Below are positions 12,306 to 24,652 of a stretch of 64,000 bases of DNA, in pieces (position 1 is the first letter of the stretch; each line of letters begins with the position of its first letter). Source of the DNA: Alisma plantago-aquatica (lineage: Eukaryota > Streptophyta > Magnoliopsida > Alismatales > Alismataceae); assembly GCA_963693085.1 (NCBI GenBank), contig OY856413.1:538798879-538862878 (forward strand), in the 5' to 3' direction. Made by a program: the position numbers and the translations under genes. Below the pieces are notes generated by a model. That model was not told the origin of the DNA, ran no database searches, and saw only the letters and a program-made list of their open reading frames with translations.

Positions 12306-13627
12306 AGATTTTAGCTTTTCATCAAGCTAAATGGAATCATTATTTCTTTGATCAATCAAACAAAAATCCAAAAATTACTGAAAACATATTTTTATACAAT
12401 CGTTTATCAAAACTAACTTTATCACAGATGTCATTTTGTCAATATTTTTTTTTCTTTATTTGTTCTTGTGTCCTATTCTTTTCTTTAGTTTATCTGTAAC
12501 TTTGTTAAAGTAGCTTTCACTCTCATCAAGGTTTTATGTGGAACAACTAGGTAGGCATAAAGGCTTATGGATGTTCCCTTCTTCTTCTGGGTCATTCAAG
12601 TACATGTTTGTTTAGATGGGCAATTAATCCATGCGTTCCAAACCAGATGGCTTTAGAATAGTGATTGCACGTCCTATCACTGCCTCATATTGCAATACCT
12701 TTAAATGAACTCCATTAGAGTGAGGTATTGTTTGTGGAGGCTAAATAAAATTGACATATCTGCATTCATGAGCGCACCACTACACCATTTTAATAGCTCT
12801 AATTCATAGGATATCTATCAAACTCTTTTTAACTCCTTAATCTTTTTGGGATTTTGATAAAATATTTGGAATAAGACACAAGGTAGCTCTTTCTTTATTT
12901 TTGTGACAACATACCTTTGACAAGATAAGACTTTTTTAGTTATATTCTTTTAGTAATAATCAATTGATGACATCGTAATGATAAATGATGTTTTCTAAGA
13001 GGACAACATAAAAACTGTATTAATAACAAAAAGATTTTTCCTTGAGATATCATATTAAATGGGAATAGTTTAGGAACAAACTAGAATCTTTGTAGAGGGA
13101 GTTTTTCAATCAACTTTAGCTTCATTTCATAATCATTTATGAAACTGGTGAATGAAAACAAAGAAATTATGAAAAGAAATATTAAAGGAAAAAGAAAGCA
13201 ATGTTTGCGATACCGTAGATATCTAACTCACATGATTACACCCCACCAAACTTACAACACACAATGTCCTCAGAGTGTGAAAAATGAAGGAAAAGAAATT
13301 GTAAACACATGAGTTTCTCAATGATGGTCCGCTATTGCCCATGGGGACTCGATCAACATCAGAGCGTAGTTTCCTTGAAGGTAATACTAATTATCATTGT
13401 GAATTTGTTCAACGACAACATGGAAGACTCCAATGGTGTACATCCAATGTAGAATGTAGAAGCCACAATCATTGGATAGAAGATGTTGTTGAGGACAATG
13501 ATGCCTGAATAGGGTTACCTTCCATCTTCTTGGTTATTGAGAAGAATAACCACTTCCTAATTCTTGAATCAGTGGAACAAGTGCCTTAGAACATGCGTTA
13601 GTAATACTTCGTGTGCACTATGGATCA
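12306..13627 (-). other. Element B 3' untranslated stretch
   Basis: AT-rich DNA between the last open frame and the polypurine tract. I see no coding domain, RNA gene or additional mobile element in it. Confidence 0.5.
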
Positions 13628-13833
13628 TCACAGAATATTTAGGGCCTTCAGGGTCAAAAGAAGAATCATAAGTATTGTAAAGCACGAACTCCCTTTCATG
13701 AGTAGAGACAGTAAGCAAGGTCCAATGAGAATCGTGAAGAATAGGTATGAAAATATAGTAGGGAATAGACTCCTGTAGCGGATGAAGAAGAAGATCTTTT
13801 TACCCAAAGTTGTGGTAGAGATTGGTGACAAGA

Positions 13834-14433
13834 TCATGTCTGGCCGTATAAAAGCATCAACATCCTGGCATATAAGAGACTGATAATCCACCATGAGTCT
13901 ATGAGATAAACATCCTCATGGTTGGAGATCTCTAGGAGGTCATCTTTCATAACCAAAAGGTCATCTCGATTGAAGACTACGTGATTTATACCAAGTTTTA
14001 AGTGCTTCATCAACATCATCAGCTGAGAGAGAGAAATTTCACAACATGACCTGCGATTGAAGTTCTCAAAACTTGGTTCTATAGTGGAAACTGCGCCATA
14101 AACTGGAAATGGATCATGCTCATCTAGGAATTTGAATATATCTACAGCTTCTATAACTTTTATAGTTGCTGTAATAGTAGCAGGAGGTTCAGTGACAACA
14201 AGTGGTGGTGTAATCTTCCCTTCTTCTGCTTCCTCTTTGTGTAAGATATCATAGAATGCCTCCTTCTCAGGTTGAGGAATAAGTGCATAAAGATCCCTTA
14301 GATTTTTTGACAGTTCAGGGTCTTGAAAGAAGCGCATGTCATGGATGACCTCCATAGCGTAGCGTCCATGAAGAGGTGTGAAGCCATTGGGATCCAAACT
14401 AGAAATAGAAGTTTCATAATTGAGAGCTTCCAT
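13834..14433 (-). pseudogene. Unrecognised 199-codon open frame in the 3' region of element B
   Basis: The longest uninterrupted frame of element B's 3' region. Acidic N-terminal half with an LRDLYALIPQPEKEAFYDIL segment and an EEAEEGK linker, followed by a Pro/Thr stretch (VVTEPPATITATIK) and a more hydrophobic C-terminus. I do not recognise the family. It lies between the downstream-ORF remnant and the 3' LTR, on the same strand as gag-pol. Frames at 14802-15470 on the same strand look like earlier parts of the same decayed coding region. It may be a lineage-specific retrotransposon protein or captured host sequence; I can support neither over the other. Confidence 0.4.
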
Positions 14434-15646
14434 AACCTAGAGAACGATGAAAGCACTATCATTGTGCTCGGTATTGTGTTGGAAATTCAAGGGTGCAATC
14501 ACATAACTTGTCTAGTTAGGTTGATAATACTGAACTTCATGGACAACTCGTTGAAGTCACATCAGGGTATAAGGAAGATTTTTAGCAGTGTGATCCCTAA
14601 ATTGAATATTAGAATTTATCAGTGCTTCAACACATGTGTTGAATAGAGTAATTTGACATTTGTTTAAATCAACAACACAAAGTATACACAATCCTTTGAA
14701 ATGAAAAGGTAACAAGATAACTCTTGTTTTCAAAAATACAAGCTTTTCCTACAAAGTGAAAACTAATTGATCCTTCAAATGCTTCTTGAAGAAGCAACTA
14801 GCTATGGAAGGAGTTTCATTATAATATGGCCAATCCTTATCGCTAGGCATGACGTCCTCCAGGATAGTTGATGTGAGGACAGTGAATTTTTTTTGGGTAA
14901 CTTTGGTAGGACTGCGAAAAAGATTCCCAAAATCTTCTCATGATAGGGTGATGGAGCTGTTGTTATAGACGATATGACCACCATTATGTTGGTCGTCAAG
15001 AATGTCTTGTAGGACAAAAATGTCATGAACTGGCATTCCCTTTAAAAAATTTGGATCAAGTCTGCTCATTTTATAGGAAGATAAGCTGGGAGTGGTAAAA
15101 GAGGTTCCAGAACGATCGGTTCAGGTAGACGAGGAGGTGAAGCTGATAGAACAATAGAGAGACCATTGTTCATCATCTGAAGAAATGACTTCATTGTTGG
15201 AAGGGCTGATAGCATCATCTTTGAGGTCCATATGAGTGGTATACATGGCAATAGCTATGTCCTCGTCTGTACGTACACTAAGTAGGGAACATATTGGGCT
15301 CAGAATGAGCATTGCTTCTTCTAGTTTCTTCTTCATGTCCCTTTCAAAAGTATCTTGGGATGATGGCAGAGTCAGAGAAGAAATATTCTCAGATGGACGA
15401 TCTTCAGAAGGGTTGATGATAGGTGTTGTTTTAAAAAGACTTAGTCCATTGACTAGAGGCTATGGAATATGAGGAATGTGGTCCACTGACAATGGTTTGG
15501 CAGTGCCAAAAATAGATTCATATACATGGGACACATATTCCTAAAATGACCCAATAGCCGGACCAGGAGAGTGGTGATGAGCGTCTTTGCTCATAGTATC
15601 GACAACATAAAAATTACCTTCGACATACTAAGAAGATGGTGATGAT
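14434..15646 (-). pseudogene. Decayed coding remnants, element B 3' region
   Basis: Three overlapping minus-strand open pieces (14802-15026, 15066-15251, 15121-15336) with compositional continuity, such as MKKKLEEAML and DDEQWSLYCS, but separated by frameshifts. No known domain seen. They end where the second hAT MITE inserted. Confidence 0.35.
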
Positions 15647-16382
15647 CATTGTTTAGGAAAGTGGTATGTGGTGTACGGGCAGTGGGGGTACTGCATAGAG
15701 TATATGCGGTATGCGGGAGTATATACGAGAGTATATGCGGTTTTGGATATTTTTTCTCAATAAAGTAATTACATATAAAATGGTATATTGAGATTATAAA
15801 TATATATAGTAGGAACTTATATGTGTTTACATATAAATATATTGATATGCATATATGATGTGCTTATATATGTATACATGTCTATATATGGAATGTGTTT
15901 GTAATATATGTACAAATACTAAAATATACATGTATCAATATAGAAATATGTGTAGAGTGTGTGTATAAATGTGAATAAATCAAAATGTATATACTTATGT
16001 ACAAATATGTGTTTGTATATGTAGCTGTTGTATATGTATGTATATGTTTATATCAAAAGGTATCCATATCAACGTACAAATGTGTTTGGAAATTTGTTAT
16101 ATGTATTACAATGTATACATATAAATCAACGACTATATATATAAATTTTCATATATAATGAAATGTGTGTTTATATGTATGCATGTATGTATGTAATGCA
16201 TGTTCATAAGTTGTGGGCTTTTCAAAATGCGGAGTTTAATCGGCCGCTTAATCGGCCAAGCGGGAGTATACGCGGCCCATGACTGCTTAGTGGATCGATT
16301 AGCAATATGCGGTGCGGTAGGGTGACTGAATAGGTATATGCGGGAGTATATGCGGACGTGCGGACCGATTTCCCGAACAGTG
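15647..16382. mobile_element. hAT-type MITE, 736 bp
   Basis: Terminal inverted repeats CATTGTTTAGGAAA and (reverse complement of the right end) CACTGTTCGGGAAA are flanked by a perfect 8-bp duplication GTGATGAT (15639-15646 and 16383-16390). Subterminal blocks carry repeated GCGGGAGTATATGCGG words; the centre (15730-16200) is a TATATGTGTATA-type AT-rich stretch. There is no coding capacity. It sits in the 3' region of element B. Open frames crossing its right end are chance. Confidence 0.92.
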
Positions 16383-16390
16383 GTGATGAT

Positions 16391-18174
16391 GATGCTTCAA
16401 CAGAATTGTGAAGGCACTCTGTCATTGAAGAGTGCATTGTTCTTCTCGATGCTACCTAGCGTTTTCCTAGTGGGTCATATGGAGGAGGATGTGGTGCTGG
16501 ACCTTAAATATTTCATCAAGATTACACCGAAGGGTCACCATTTGTATGGGAATGCTGCTTATCTTGCTGACCCGTGTGTCCAGGGATTAAACCTACTGTT
16601 CTATGTTCTTTACAACCTTTTGAAGTTTAGGAAAAACAATCATAGTTGTGCCGGTTACCCTATGCATAATATCAAATTCACGAACAAAAGTGCCACCCAA
16701 ATTATCATGTTTTGTGGAAGACAAAGAATGATTCTCAGATATAGATACTTGATGAGAAGAAGAAGGGCAAACTAAATGAGGACGGGGTCTTGGTGGACTA
16801 TCAGGAACATCATGCACCATCTATTGTGGTGGGGATATAGGTTTGCTGACAGTAGCAATTGGAACTAGGTTGGTGGCTGGGTGTTTTGTTGTGGGTTGAG
16901 GTTGTGGCTGCTTGCTTCAAGCCAATAATGGAGTAACCAGAGGGTGGCCTTCTTGTGAAATTAGAGGGGAATCTGGGTCATACTCGAAATTCTTCCAAAT
17001 CATAGATGACTATTCTTCTTTGTTCAATTTCTTCTGATATCTTGGACAGAGGTTGCTTAGGTTTTTTTTGTAATAATAGGCTTTGGTCAGACCCTACCAT
17101 ATGATGTACCCAATTGTGTTGAATTAGTCATGCAAAAATTATGAATGAGCTCAGTAATTTCCACCTCAGAATATAGCAACTTGTCTTTGCCATAATCTGC
17201 TAGTCCAGTTAAAGTAATGGAAATCTTGGTTCTCATGAACCTGTAGTGGCTAGAATTTTTATGCCTTACTAAGATACTAGCAGACATCAACTACCTTATG
17301 GTGATAAATCGCCTACATTTCCTTGAAAGTTACGTAGGGTGGGTGTCCATATGCCTAAAATATGAGTCTAACAAGACCACCCATATAGTATTCTTTTTGC
17401 ATAGCCGAGATGATGAGCAAGCATTTATCAATCAGAAGGCAGCCGATGTTGACAGGTCATCCTTCCATTATGTGAGATAGTACATAGAGTTCCTCCAGAT
17501 AGATGCTTCTTGTCTCTGCCCTAGTGAAGAGAACATTGGCCAAAATCTTCTGCATAATTCTCCACAATCCAAAATGTACCACCGATGCCTTGGAATGCCC
17601 AAGTTGATACTTCTTTTGTCCAGTTAATTACTCCCAATATTTGGAAGCAATGAAGCTCGAATCTTTTCTTTCTAGAAAACTTGAAGAAGCTTTAGCAGCC
17701 TCTTCTTCTAAACTACAAAAGATTTTGTTCAAGATTTAATCAGTAAGAACATGAACAACATTATTGATGTGGACTTGCAGCTGTCTAGACGAGACCTCTT
17801 TAATAGAAGAGGATACACATTCTATTGTCTCTTCCACATACACTTGATGTTTCGTGAAGTAGAGGTAATCTAGATAGGATTTAGTCAACATTCTCCTCTA
17901 CTCTTACCCTAATGCCTATTTCTTCAAGAGAAGTGGAAGAGATGAAGCGAGTGAGTCTAAAAATTGCTCTTTTCATCACCTTGAATGCCTTAAGATGGTC
18001 CTTGTTCCGTGTCCTGAAGGTTCCAGAGTAGGGAAGCTCTAACTGTGAGCCTTGCTAAACATAAGGTTTTGTCTCATTCACCCTGGCTCTCTTTTTTCCC
18101 TCTATTGTGGGTTGCTCAAAGAGAGGTCTCTTCTCCCCCTTCTTCAAAGGGATGGTGCTTCCTTGTTGAGCCAT
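16391..18174 (-). pseudogene. Athila-type downstream ORF remnant (after integrase)
   Basis: Minus strand from an ATG at 18174 (MAQQGSTIPLKKGEKRPLFEQ) with a basic nuclear-signal-like KGEKRP and GKKRAR. Later pieces, in shifting frames, include a block near 17300-17560 whose order (LYVLSHIMEG, PVNIGCLLID, then GG-LVRLIF) resembles the conserved pattern of the plant transposon proteins that follow pol in Athila-type elements. That resemblance is from memory of the pattern, not a search. C-terminal part is Pro/Ser/Thr/Gln-rich. Many stops make it non-functional. The role of this ORF class in Athila is not settled. Confidence 0.45.
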
Positions 18175-18229
18175 TGCTACAAAAGAAAAGAAATGAGCAC
18201 ATTATAGGTATGATTTAACTCTATTGATT

Positions 18230-19060
18230 GATTATCGTTGATACAAGCATCAACATAATTGTGCTAAAGAAGGTGACGTCGACATGTAAAAGGGAATAAA
18301 GTTGATTTGGTTGTTGATTAATCTTAGTCAGAACTAGGTAAGTCGACAACATTATCGACCATGACGATCAACAAGACGTGAATATCGATCATCTGAATAC
18401 AAAATAGGTTGACATTCGTGTTGTGAAAAATAGTCGATACGGTCATCGTATCGACAACATTGTTGTAAGGGTCGAAAAAGGTGTCGCCCGTATGAACATG
18501 TACTTGTTGATTAGTTTAGATGGCAGATGTCCACAGGAACTCAGAAGTAAAGCTTGTCAATCAGTACATCGATAGTCGAGTAAACATAGAGGAAACTCTT
18601 TGCTAGGTTTTAGAAGACGGTAATAAAATTCTTAACCCTGGGTCTGGTATTTATAGATACGGTAAAGGTCGATAAAACTTTAGTCAGTGATCTGAATAGC
18701 GGATCCAGATCCGGTAATATGTTTGTCGGTCAAGAAACTAGTCAACTAGGAGGGTAAACATCGTAACTATACTAGCTTGTCGATCGTCTCCTTGAAACCT
18801 GTCGACTGGGCAATCGACAGATGGAAATACAAAATATTGTTGATAAACACTATCAGAGGGTCGCCAGTCATCCAAAGGAGAAGGCTATCATTAGGTGGTC
18901 AATATTAGTCAAGCAGGTGGGTCGACAATATTGTCGATCGTGATGATTGACAAGGTACTTCAGAACCCTTCTAAGTAAAATTCGATAAGTTGGATCAGAA
19001 TTTAGGTCGACAGTCATGGTAAAATGATTGTTTTCCAATCATCATTTTAAAAGGAAAGAA
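18230..19060. repeat. GTCGAC-rich spacer with two near copies
   Basis: Non-coding stretch between integrase and the downstream ORF, dense in GTCGAC, TCGACA and ATCGAC words. Two 37-bp near copies lie at 18339-18375 and 18919-18955 (core GTCGACAAYATTRTCGA). The same word usage occurs in the LTRs of element B. Confidence 0.55.
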
Positions 19061-19226
19061 AATGATTGTCCACCTTGATTTAGATATGAAAATCTCTAAA
19101 AAGTTTTTGTACGAGAAAAAAATCATCGAAAACTAATATAAATGATAGAAAAGATAAATGCTTGAATTTCCTCCCAAGTTGCGCTTTGTTTATAGTCATG
19201 CAGCTTGACTTATTGAACATCTCATT

Positions 19227-20250
19227 CTACTTCCAAGGAATTTGGAAGCTCCAAGTCATCCCATATGGTGATGGCTTCATCTTTGTAGTACCTCTTTAGT
19301 CGGTGACCATTGACTGAAAACGTCCCTGATTCTTCACTATGAATGTCCATCATTCCAAAGGAATAGATGGTAACCACTGTGAATGGTCCAAACAAATGAG
19401 AACAAAGTTTTCTAGGGAAGATATGAACAAAAAAATTGAATGGAAGAACCTTGTCTCCTTCTGAAATGTCCTTTCGCCTGATATGAGAGTCATGCTAAAT
19501 CTTGGTGCTCTCTTTTTAGATTTTTGCATTCTCGTAAGCATGCATACAAAGTTCTTCCAACTCCTGTAGCTATAAAAAGCATTTCTCTTTGGCAACTCCA
19601 ACATCCATGTTTGGGGATTTAGTCACCCAATAGGCTTTGTGTTCCAATTCCAACGGGAGATGACAAGATTTACCATGGATTAGTCAATAAGGGGTGATTC
19701 CTATGGATGTCTTGTAAGCAGTTTGATATGCCAAAAGAGCATCATTGAGTTTAGACGACCAATCTTTTCTTGACTTTCTCACTATCTTATCGAGAATTTT
19801 CTTGATTTGCCTGTCAGAAACCTCTACTTGGCCTGCAATCTGAGGGTGATACGGAGTTGATATCCTATGTCTTACTCTATATCACTTTAAAAGAGTCTCA
19901 AATTGTTTTTCAATGAAGTACGATCATCCATCACTGATTATTATATGGGGAACTCCAAACATGGGGAAAATGATTTTTGTGAACAAATCCATTAAAGTCT
20001 TGGAGTCACAGGTTGATGATGGTATATCCTCCACCCCATTGGAGACATAGTCAACGACCGCCAGAATATATTTGTTTCCAGAATATGGTGGAAAAGGTCC
20101 CACAAAGTCTATCTCCCATACATCAAAGATCTTTACTTTAATCCATTCAGCAAGAGGCATCTTGTTTTGCTTGCTAATGTTCCCAGTGCACTGACACACA
20201 TCATATTTCTTAGTGAAAGCATGTGCATCTTTAAATATAGTCAACTAATA
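19227..20250 (-). pseudogene. Element B integrase
   Basis: Minus strand, decayed by few stops. Order: an HHCC remnant (CQCTGNISKQNKMPL, about 20160-20200); the catalytic core with WEIDFVGPFP (first Asp, about 20100), YILAVVDYVSN and IIISDG (second Asp, about 19930); then [18 protein letters not shown] (catalytic Glu, about 19850); [20 protein letters not shown]; and the C-terminus with VLPFNF and GHRLKRYY, ending near 19230. The DDE residues are all visible. These signatures are typical of the Athila/Tat integrases. It would join cDNA to the genome if intact, but in-frame stops (for example in ITPY*LIHG) prevent a full product. Confidence 0.88.
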
Positions 20251-21052
20251 AAAATCAGAGTTTAAAATTTTCAAAGTTGTCTTCTCAGTGCCAAGATGTC
20301 CTCCATAGGGGGCTGCATGACATTTTCTAAGACTGAACAAGCTTCGTTGTGATCCACACAATAAAATACAAATTGTCTGCATGCTTTCTGAAAAGGAGGG
20401 GATCATACCAAAAATAGTTCTTGATGTTAGAAAAGAATTTCTTCTTTTGATTGTAGGTCATCCCTAGAGGTAACTATTGACATTCCAGGTAATTGTAGAA
20501 ATCAACATACCATGGAGTGACTTGATTAAGAGAATGAATAACGAGTAGGAATTCATCTTGATAGGATTCATTACTAGGAAGTGAGTTGTTTTCTTCCACC
20601 CTTACTCGAGAGAGGTGATCAACAATGACATACTCTGATCCCTTTTTGTCAACAATGTCATGATCAAATTCTTACAAGAGGAGGGCCGACCTGAGGAGAC
20701 GTGGTCTGGTGTCTTTCTTCTGCATAAGATACTTAATTGCTCCATGATCAATATAGATTGTTACCTTCTCACCTAATATATAGGATCGAAATTTGTCAAA
20801 GGCATAGACGATGGCAAACATCTCTTTTTCAGTGGTCATGTAATTAATTTGAGCCTCATCAAGAGTTTGCTAGCATAGTAGATGACATGATGTTTCTTGT
20901 CATTCTTTTTTCCCAAGACAGCCCCAACTGCATAATCACTAGCATCACACATGAATTCAAAGGATAAGTCCCAATCTGGAGCTTGCATAATGGGAGAAGT
21001 GGTCAAGGAATCTTTGAGGTTGAGGGTATTGAAGGCCCTCTGGCACTCTTCA
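20251..21052 (-). pseudogene. Element B RNase H and integrase N-terminal linker
   Basis: Minus strand. ECQRAFNTL, PIMQAPDWDLSFEFMCDASDYAVGAVLGKK and HVIYYASK (20836-21052) are the RNase H start, with the catalytic Asp in CDASD. VIVDHLSRV (about 20600) and PWYVDFYNYLE (about 20500) are the linker before integrase. At 21052 the frame is cut by element C; the preceding codons (..LFIFDE) are at 27504. Joined across the 5-bp duplication they give the conserved FDEEC.AF order, which shows where C landed. Confidence 0.9.
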
Positions 21053-21929
21053 TGTAACATACTAGATCTCAGACCCTACCCTAGAAGTTGACATTTTGGA
21101 CTTAGCCAAACAAGGTTGAAGGTTAGACCTAAATATATGTTTTGTATAACCCCAATGAGCTAATGCAGGTATATATCACCTTAATATAACCTAATGTTCT
21201 AACATTAATATTAGGTTTATAATGGATACATAAAATATGCCACATAACTCATTTTGGTGGTAATATGAAGATACATAACTTAATTAGATGAATGATTTAG
21301 ATAATGGGCCGTTAATGAGCCATATGACATATCTCATAAAAAAGAAGTCTCAAAAGTGGAAACAAACTTCAAATTCAAAATCTACATATCAAAATTAGCA
21401 TACATGTCAAATTCCATCTAATTTGGGCAACCTTGAATATTATGATAAGTTTAGGAGAGAGAAAATGAGTAAAAGGCATAAGTAATGAAAAATGTAATTA
21501 TATAACTTCAAAATATGTAAATAATATCAAATTCATATTCAACACATCAAAGATAACTTGTGTATGAAGTTTGGTCTAATTTGGATGTTGTTTGTGCAAG
21601 TTATGCAATTTTAGGTACATTTTGGACTTTTCTATAATTTTCCCAATTAGGAGGTTTTCTTTGCATATTGTTACATGCATTATAATCCTTATATATTCCA
21701 TTACTATTCTCAAGTTTTTGAATCATGGGGAACCTAGTTTCACCTTTATTTGAATGTGTTTCTTTCCAAGGGCATTTTAGGGATTACTCTCTTTATAAAT
21801 GAGCTTATCTTTAGAAGCTATCAACCAATGGGGTTATTTCATTGATTAGAGGTTGGTTGGGATGGCCTATAAGTGTCCATAAACTGACATTTGATATTCA
21901 AGAAGCCCCTATGAGCTATATTCTTGGAT

Positions 21930-22165
21930 GTCCATGAAATCCCTAGGCTAAGGACACATGGAAAGCTCCATGGACACCTCATGCTTGACTTCTTCCTTAT
22001 CCATAAAGGTTTGCATGTCCATAGTCACCCTTAGCATTGGACACATGGAAAGTAACTTGACACCTCATGGTTGACTTCTTAATTATCCATAAAGGCTTTC
22101 ATGTCCATGGAAACCCTTATACATGACACATGGAAAGTCTCATAGACACCTCATACTTGACCTCT
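21930..22165 (+). repeat. Near-tandem repeats upstream of the LTR TATA box
   Basis: Three units of about 75-90 bp share CATGTCCATGGA..CCC, GGACACATGGAAAG, GACACCTCATGCTTGACTTC and TCCATAAAGG. The same array is in the other LTR (25525-25750). Position just upstream of TATA is that of a U3 enhancer array. Confidence 0.65.
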
Positions 22166-22167
22166 TT

Positions 22168-22178
22168 CTTTATATAGC
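22168..22178 (+). promoter_or_regulatory. TATA box of element C 5' LTR
   Basis: CTTTATATAGC; the other LTR has the same box at 25764-25774. It follows the U3 repeat array. Confidence 0.6.
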
Positions 22179-23920
22179 CATATCTACCCCTTCCCAACTC
22201 CCAATTCAAAAACACTTGCTCTCCTTTATTTACTCTAGCTTCGAGCATCATTCCTATTTTTTTTTCATGAACGTTCTGTCCCAAGGTAAAAGGAGGTGCC
22301 TACCTTGGTGATGAAGGCTCCTAGGGTTCTAAATTTCTCTATTTATGATTTCTTAAGCTCCTCCTTGGTGATTTTGACCAAAACTAGTAAGTATCCTCCT
22401 TTCCTTCCCTATTTTCATATTGTTATTCTTCCTTCCACCTTCCTCCAGGTCAGAACCAAGGCCTTCCATGGTGAAACCCCACCTAGAACCCATAAACACC
22501 TCATCTCCATGTTCTTTTGTTAGGGTTTTTCACCTCTAAAGTGGAGAAGGTGCTTCTTTCTTGAGATAGGAGCTTTTTTGGAGAAACCAAACTCTCTAAG
22601 CTTGGGAACCTTACTTATTGGACCTATCCACCTTCCCTAGAGGTTCTTTGGAGGCCTAGTCTTGGATCTAGGACTGACTTGGACTCTTTAGACTCTGAAG
22701 TTGAGGTATGATGTATCCCCTATTCTTCTATGTTGAGCAATTCACCTATGCTTATTCATTCACTTTGTCCTATGGACATTACCTTATACATAATGTCTTT
22801 TCTTTTAAAAATCATGGTTAATGTGAACTATGTTATTTGATATTTTGATCATGTGATCATGGATATTCTTTTGAACTCTTATCTTATCCTTTGTTCATGA
22901 TGGAACTCTAAAAGATGACATGTGATGTCTTTTGCCCACTTATGAGGTGGATGTATATGTTGGTCACTTATGTGGTGACTAGTTTATATATTCTAACTAT
23001 ACTTTCTACTTTCCTCTACATTTAACATTCTATGTGATTCAGTAGCACTAGAGTAGTGTAATTGTATTGGTTTTTATGGCAGATGTGTTATTTCCTACCG
23101 AGCAGATGTGATATTTCCTACTCTTTTGGGATGGAAAGGAACGTCATACCCAGGGCAAGATGTGTGATTCTTGGCCAATGTTTTATATATTTGGGAGATT
23201 GGCAGTATTCCTTTCTGTATCAGGTTTCAAGTTTATGAGACTTGGCCACCATTATGTTTATATTATTCTAGGGCTATGTTTATCTCACATGCATGTAGGT
23301 TGATGATATGGGGTGTGTGCCCTAATTCTTTACATGTGCTTGTGTGGCACAATATTTATGTTTTAATAATGGAAAGTATTCTTTTGTTATCATATGATTT
23401 CAATTCCTTTTCTCTTGATACCCATTTGGGTGGTCCTTATCCTTTCTATGGGAAGCCTTTTATATTTGATGTCATTTATTCCATATATTGCTCAATTTGC
23501 TATTTAGTATGCACATACCAACCTTTGCTGATGTCAACAATTTTCTCTTCTTGATGGGGTATGCTTCCAACCCTAGGTGAAGGACTTGGATGATAAGGCA
23601 TGAACTTTTGGACTAGCTTAATGAGTTAAAGCTTGGAGACAAAGTTATTATGGTTTAGATTTCCCTCTAGTTAGATCTTTATGTTGTATCATACATGTAA
23701 ACCCTTATGGGATATTATGATGTACTTTTGTAAATTTTTGTGAAAATTGAATATAGTCATTATTTTTATTCCGTTACTATACTTTAGTTGTTTTGAATAT
23801 CATTTATTGAAGTTTGAAAATTTTGCACCTATTCTAGCATACCTTTGAGTGTGTTTGGAATGGATGTTTTATTCTTCAAATAATTTTTGGTAATGGGGGT
23901 GATCCCTCCTCCTTACAACA

Positions 23921-23935
23921 TGGTATCAGAGCCCA
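23921..23935 (+). other. Primer binding site, tRNA-Met type
   Basis: TGGTATCAGAGCCCA, three bases after the 5' LTR; it complements the 3' end of plant initiator tRNA-Met as used by many retrotransposons. It is not a tRNA gene. Confidence 0.92.
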
Positions 23936-24633
23936 TTGTAGTTGGAATCTGACTATTTCAATTTTGTCTCCCTAGTTAGAATCCTTGCCTTCCCTTTAAG
24001 TGACATGTTTTCCCTAGAGTTTATCAATAGATGATGAAGGGTTGATTTAGGATCATATAGCTTCACATTAGAATAATGATGAATAGATGCTTAAAATACT
24101 TACAAGTAAAATATGCATAAGCAACCATAGTAACTTGAGGTTGTTTAACTTGGCCTTTAGGAAGCTACTAGGACATGAAGTTGAAATAAAAGGTGTCTAG
24201 AAAGGATCTGGGTTCAGGGGCTGGCAAGATTTTCCTCCGCACCACTAACTTGGTTTATGAGGACTCCCTAATCCATATGATACCAGCCTGACCTGAGCTG
24301 ATATGAATTGTTCAAAATAGCATGCTTTCAGGAAATAGTAGCCTTATACATCTATATGATTTATCTTTAGGGACCCTAATATGTTGAACTAGTCTCCCAT
24401 GTGTAAAGACTTGTTTGAGGATAGACAAGAGCAAGTTAACCCATAGTTCATAGTTAGTCTTTACAAGTTATGTTTCTTATTTTTGCAAGATGCTTATGTA
24501 GTTGGATGTAAGGAAGTGTAGTTGAACCTTTTATACCTAAAGAATAGTTTTGACTTAATAAGATGAATCCTTTAAGGGGTGGTGAATAAGTTGTTTTCTT
24601 ATATGTGGATGTTTTGATTTCAAGGAAGAAATC

Positions 24634-24649
24634 CCTTTAAGGGGTGGTG
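24634..24649 (+). other. Polypurine tract of element C (duplicated upstream)
   Basis: AAGGGGTGGTG just before the 3' LTR, with a second copy at 24569-24584 65 bp upstream in the same sequence context. Confidence 0.7.
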
Positions 24650-24652
24650 TGC

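Larger units (their letters stand above)
21053..23917 (+). repeat. 5' LTR of element C
   Basis: 2865 bp, TGTAACATACTAGATC to CTCCTTACA, with short inverted ends TGTAA/TTACA. Contains a TATA box at 22168 and internal near repeats around 21930-22160 (ACACATGGAAAG, CATAAAGG, CATGTCCATGG). Matching small open frames in both LTRs (for example 23171-23554 and 26835-27176) are conserved only as LTR copies and have no known domain. Confidence 0.93.
23918..24652 (+). other. Internal region of element C (735 bp, non-coding)
   Basis: Starts with ACA and the primer site TGGTATCAGAGCCCA. No frame longer than chance and no gag motif. Ends with two copies of CCTTTAAGGGGTGGTG (24569-24584 and 24634-24649), the second adjoining the 3' LTR. 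Confidence 0.85.

Noticed and set aside
16338..16775. 145-codon plus-strand open frame
   Set aside because: It starts inside the hAT MITE and runs antisense across the decayed downstream ORF of element B.
23171..23554. 127-codon open frame repeated at 26835-27176
   Set aside because: Its duplication only reflects the two LTRs of element C; it lacks a known domain and differs in frame length between copies.
23921..23935. tRNA-like fragment TGGTATCAGAGCCCA
   Set aside because: It is a primer binding site next to an LTR; no cloverleaf can be drawn around it.
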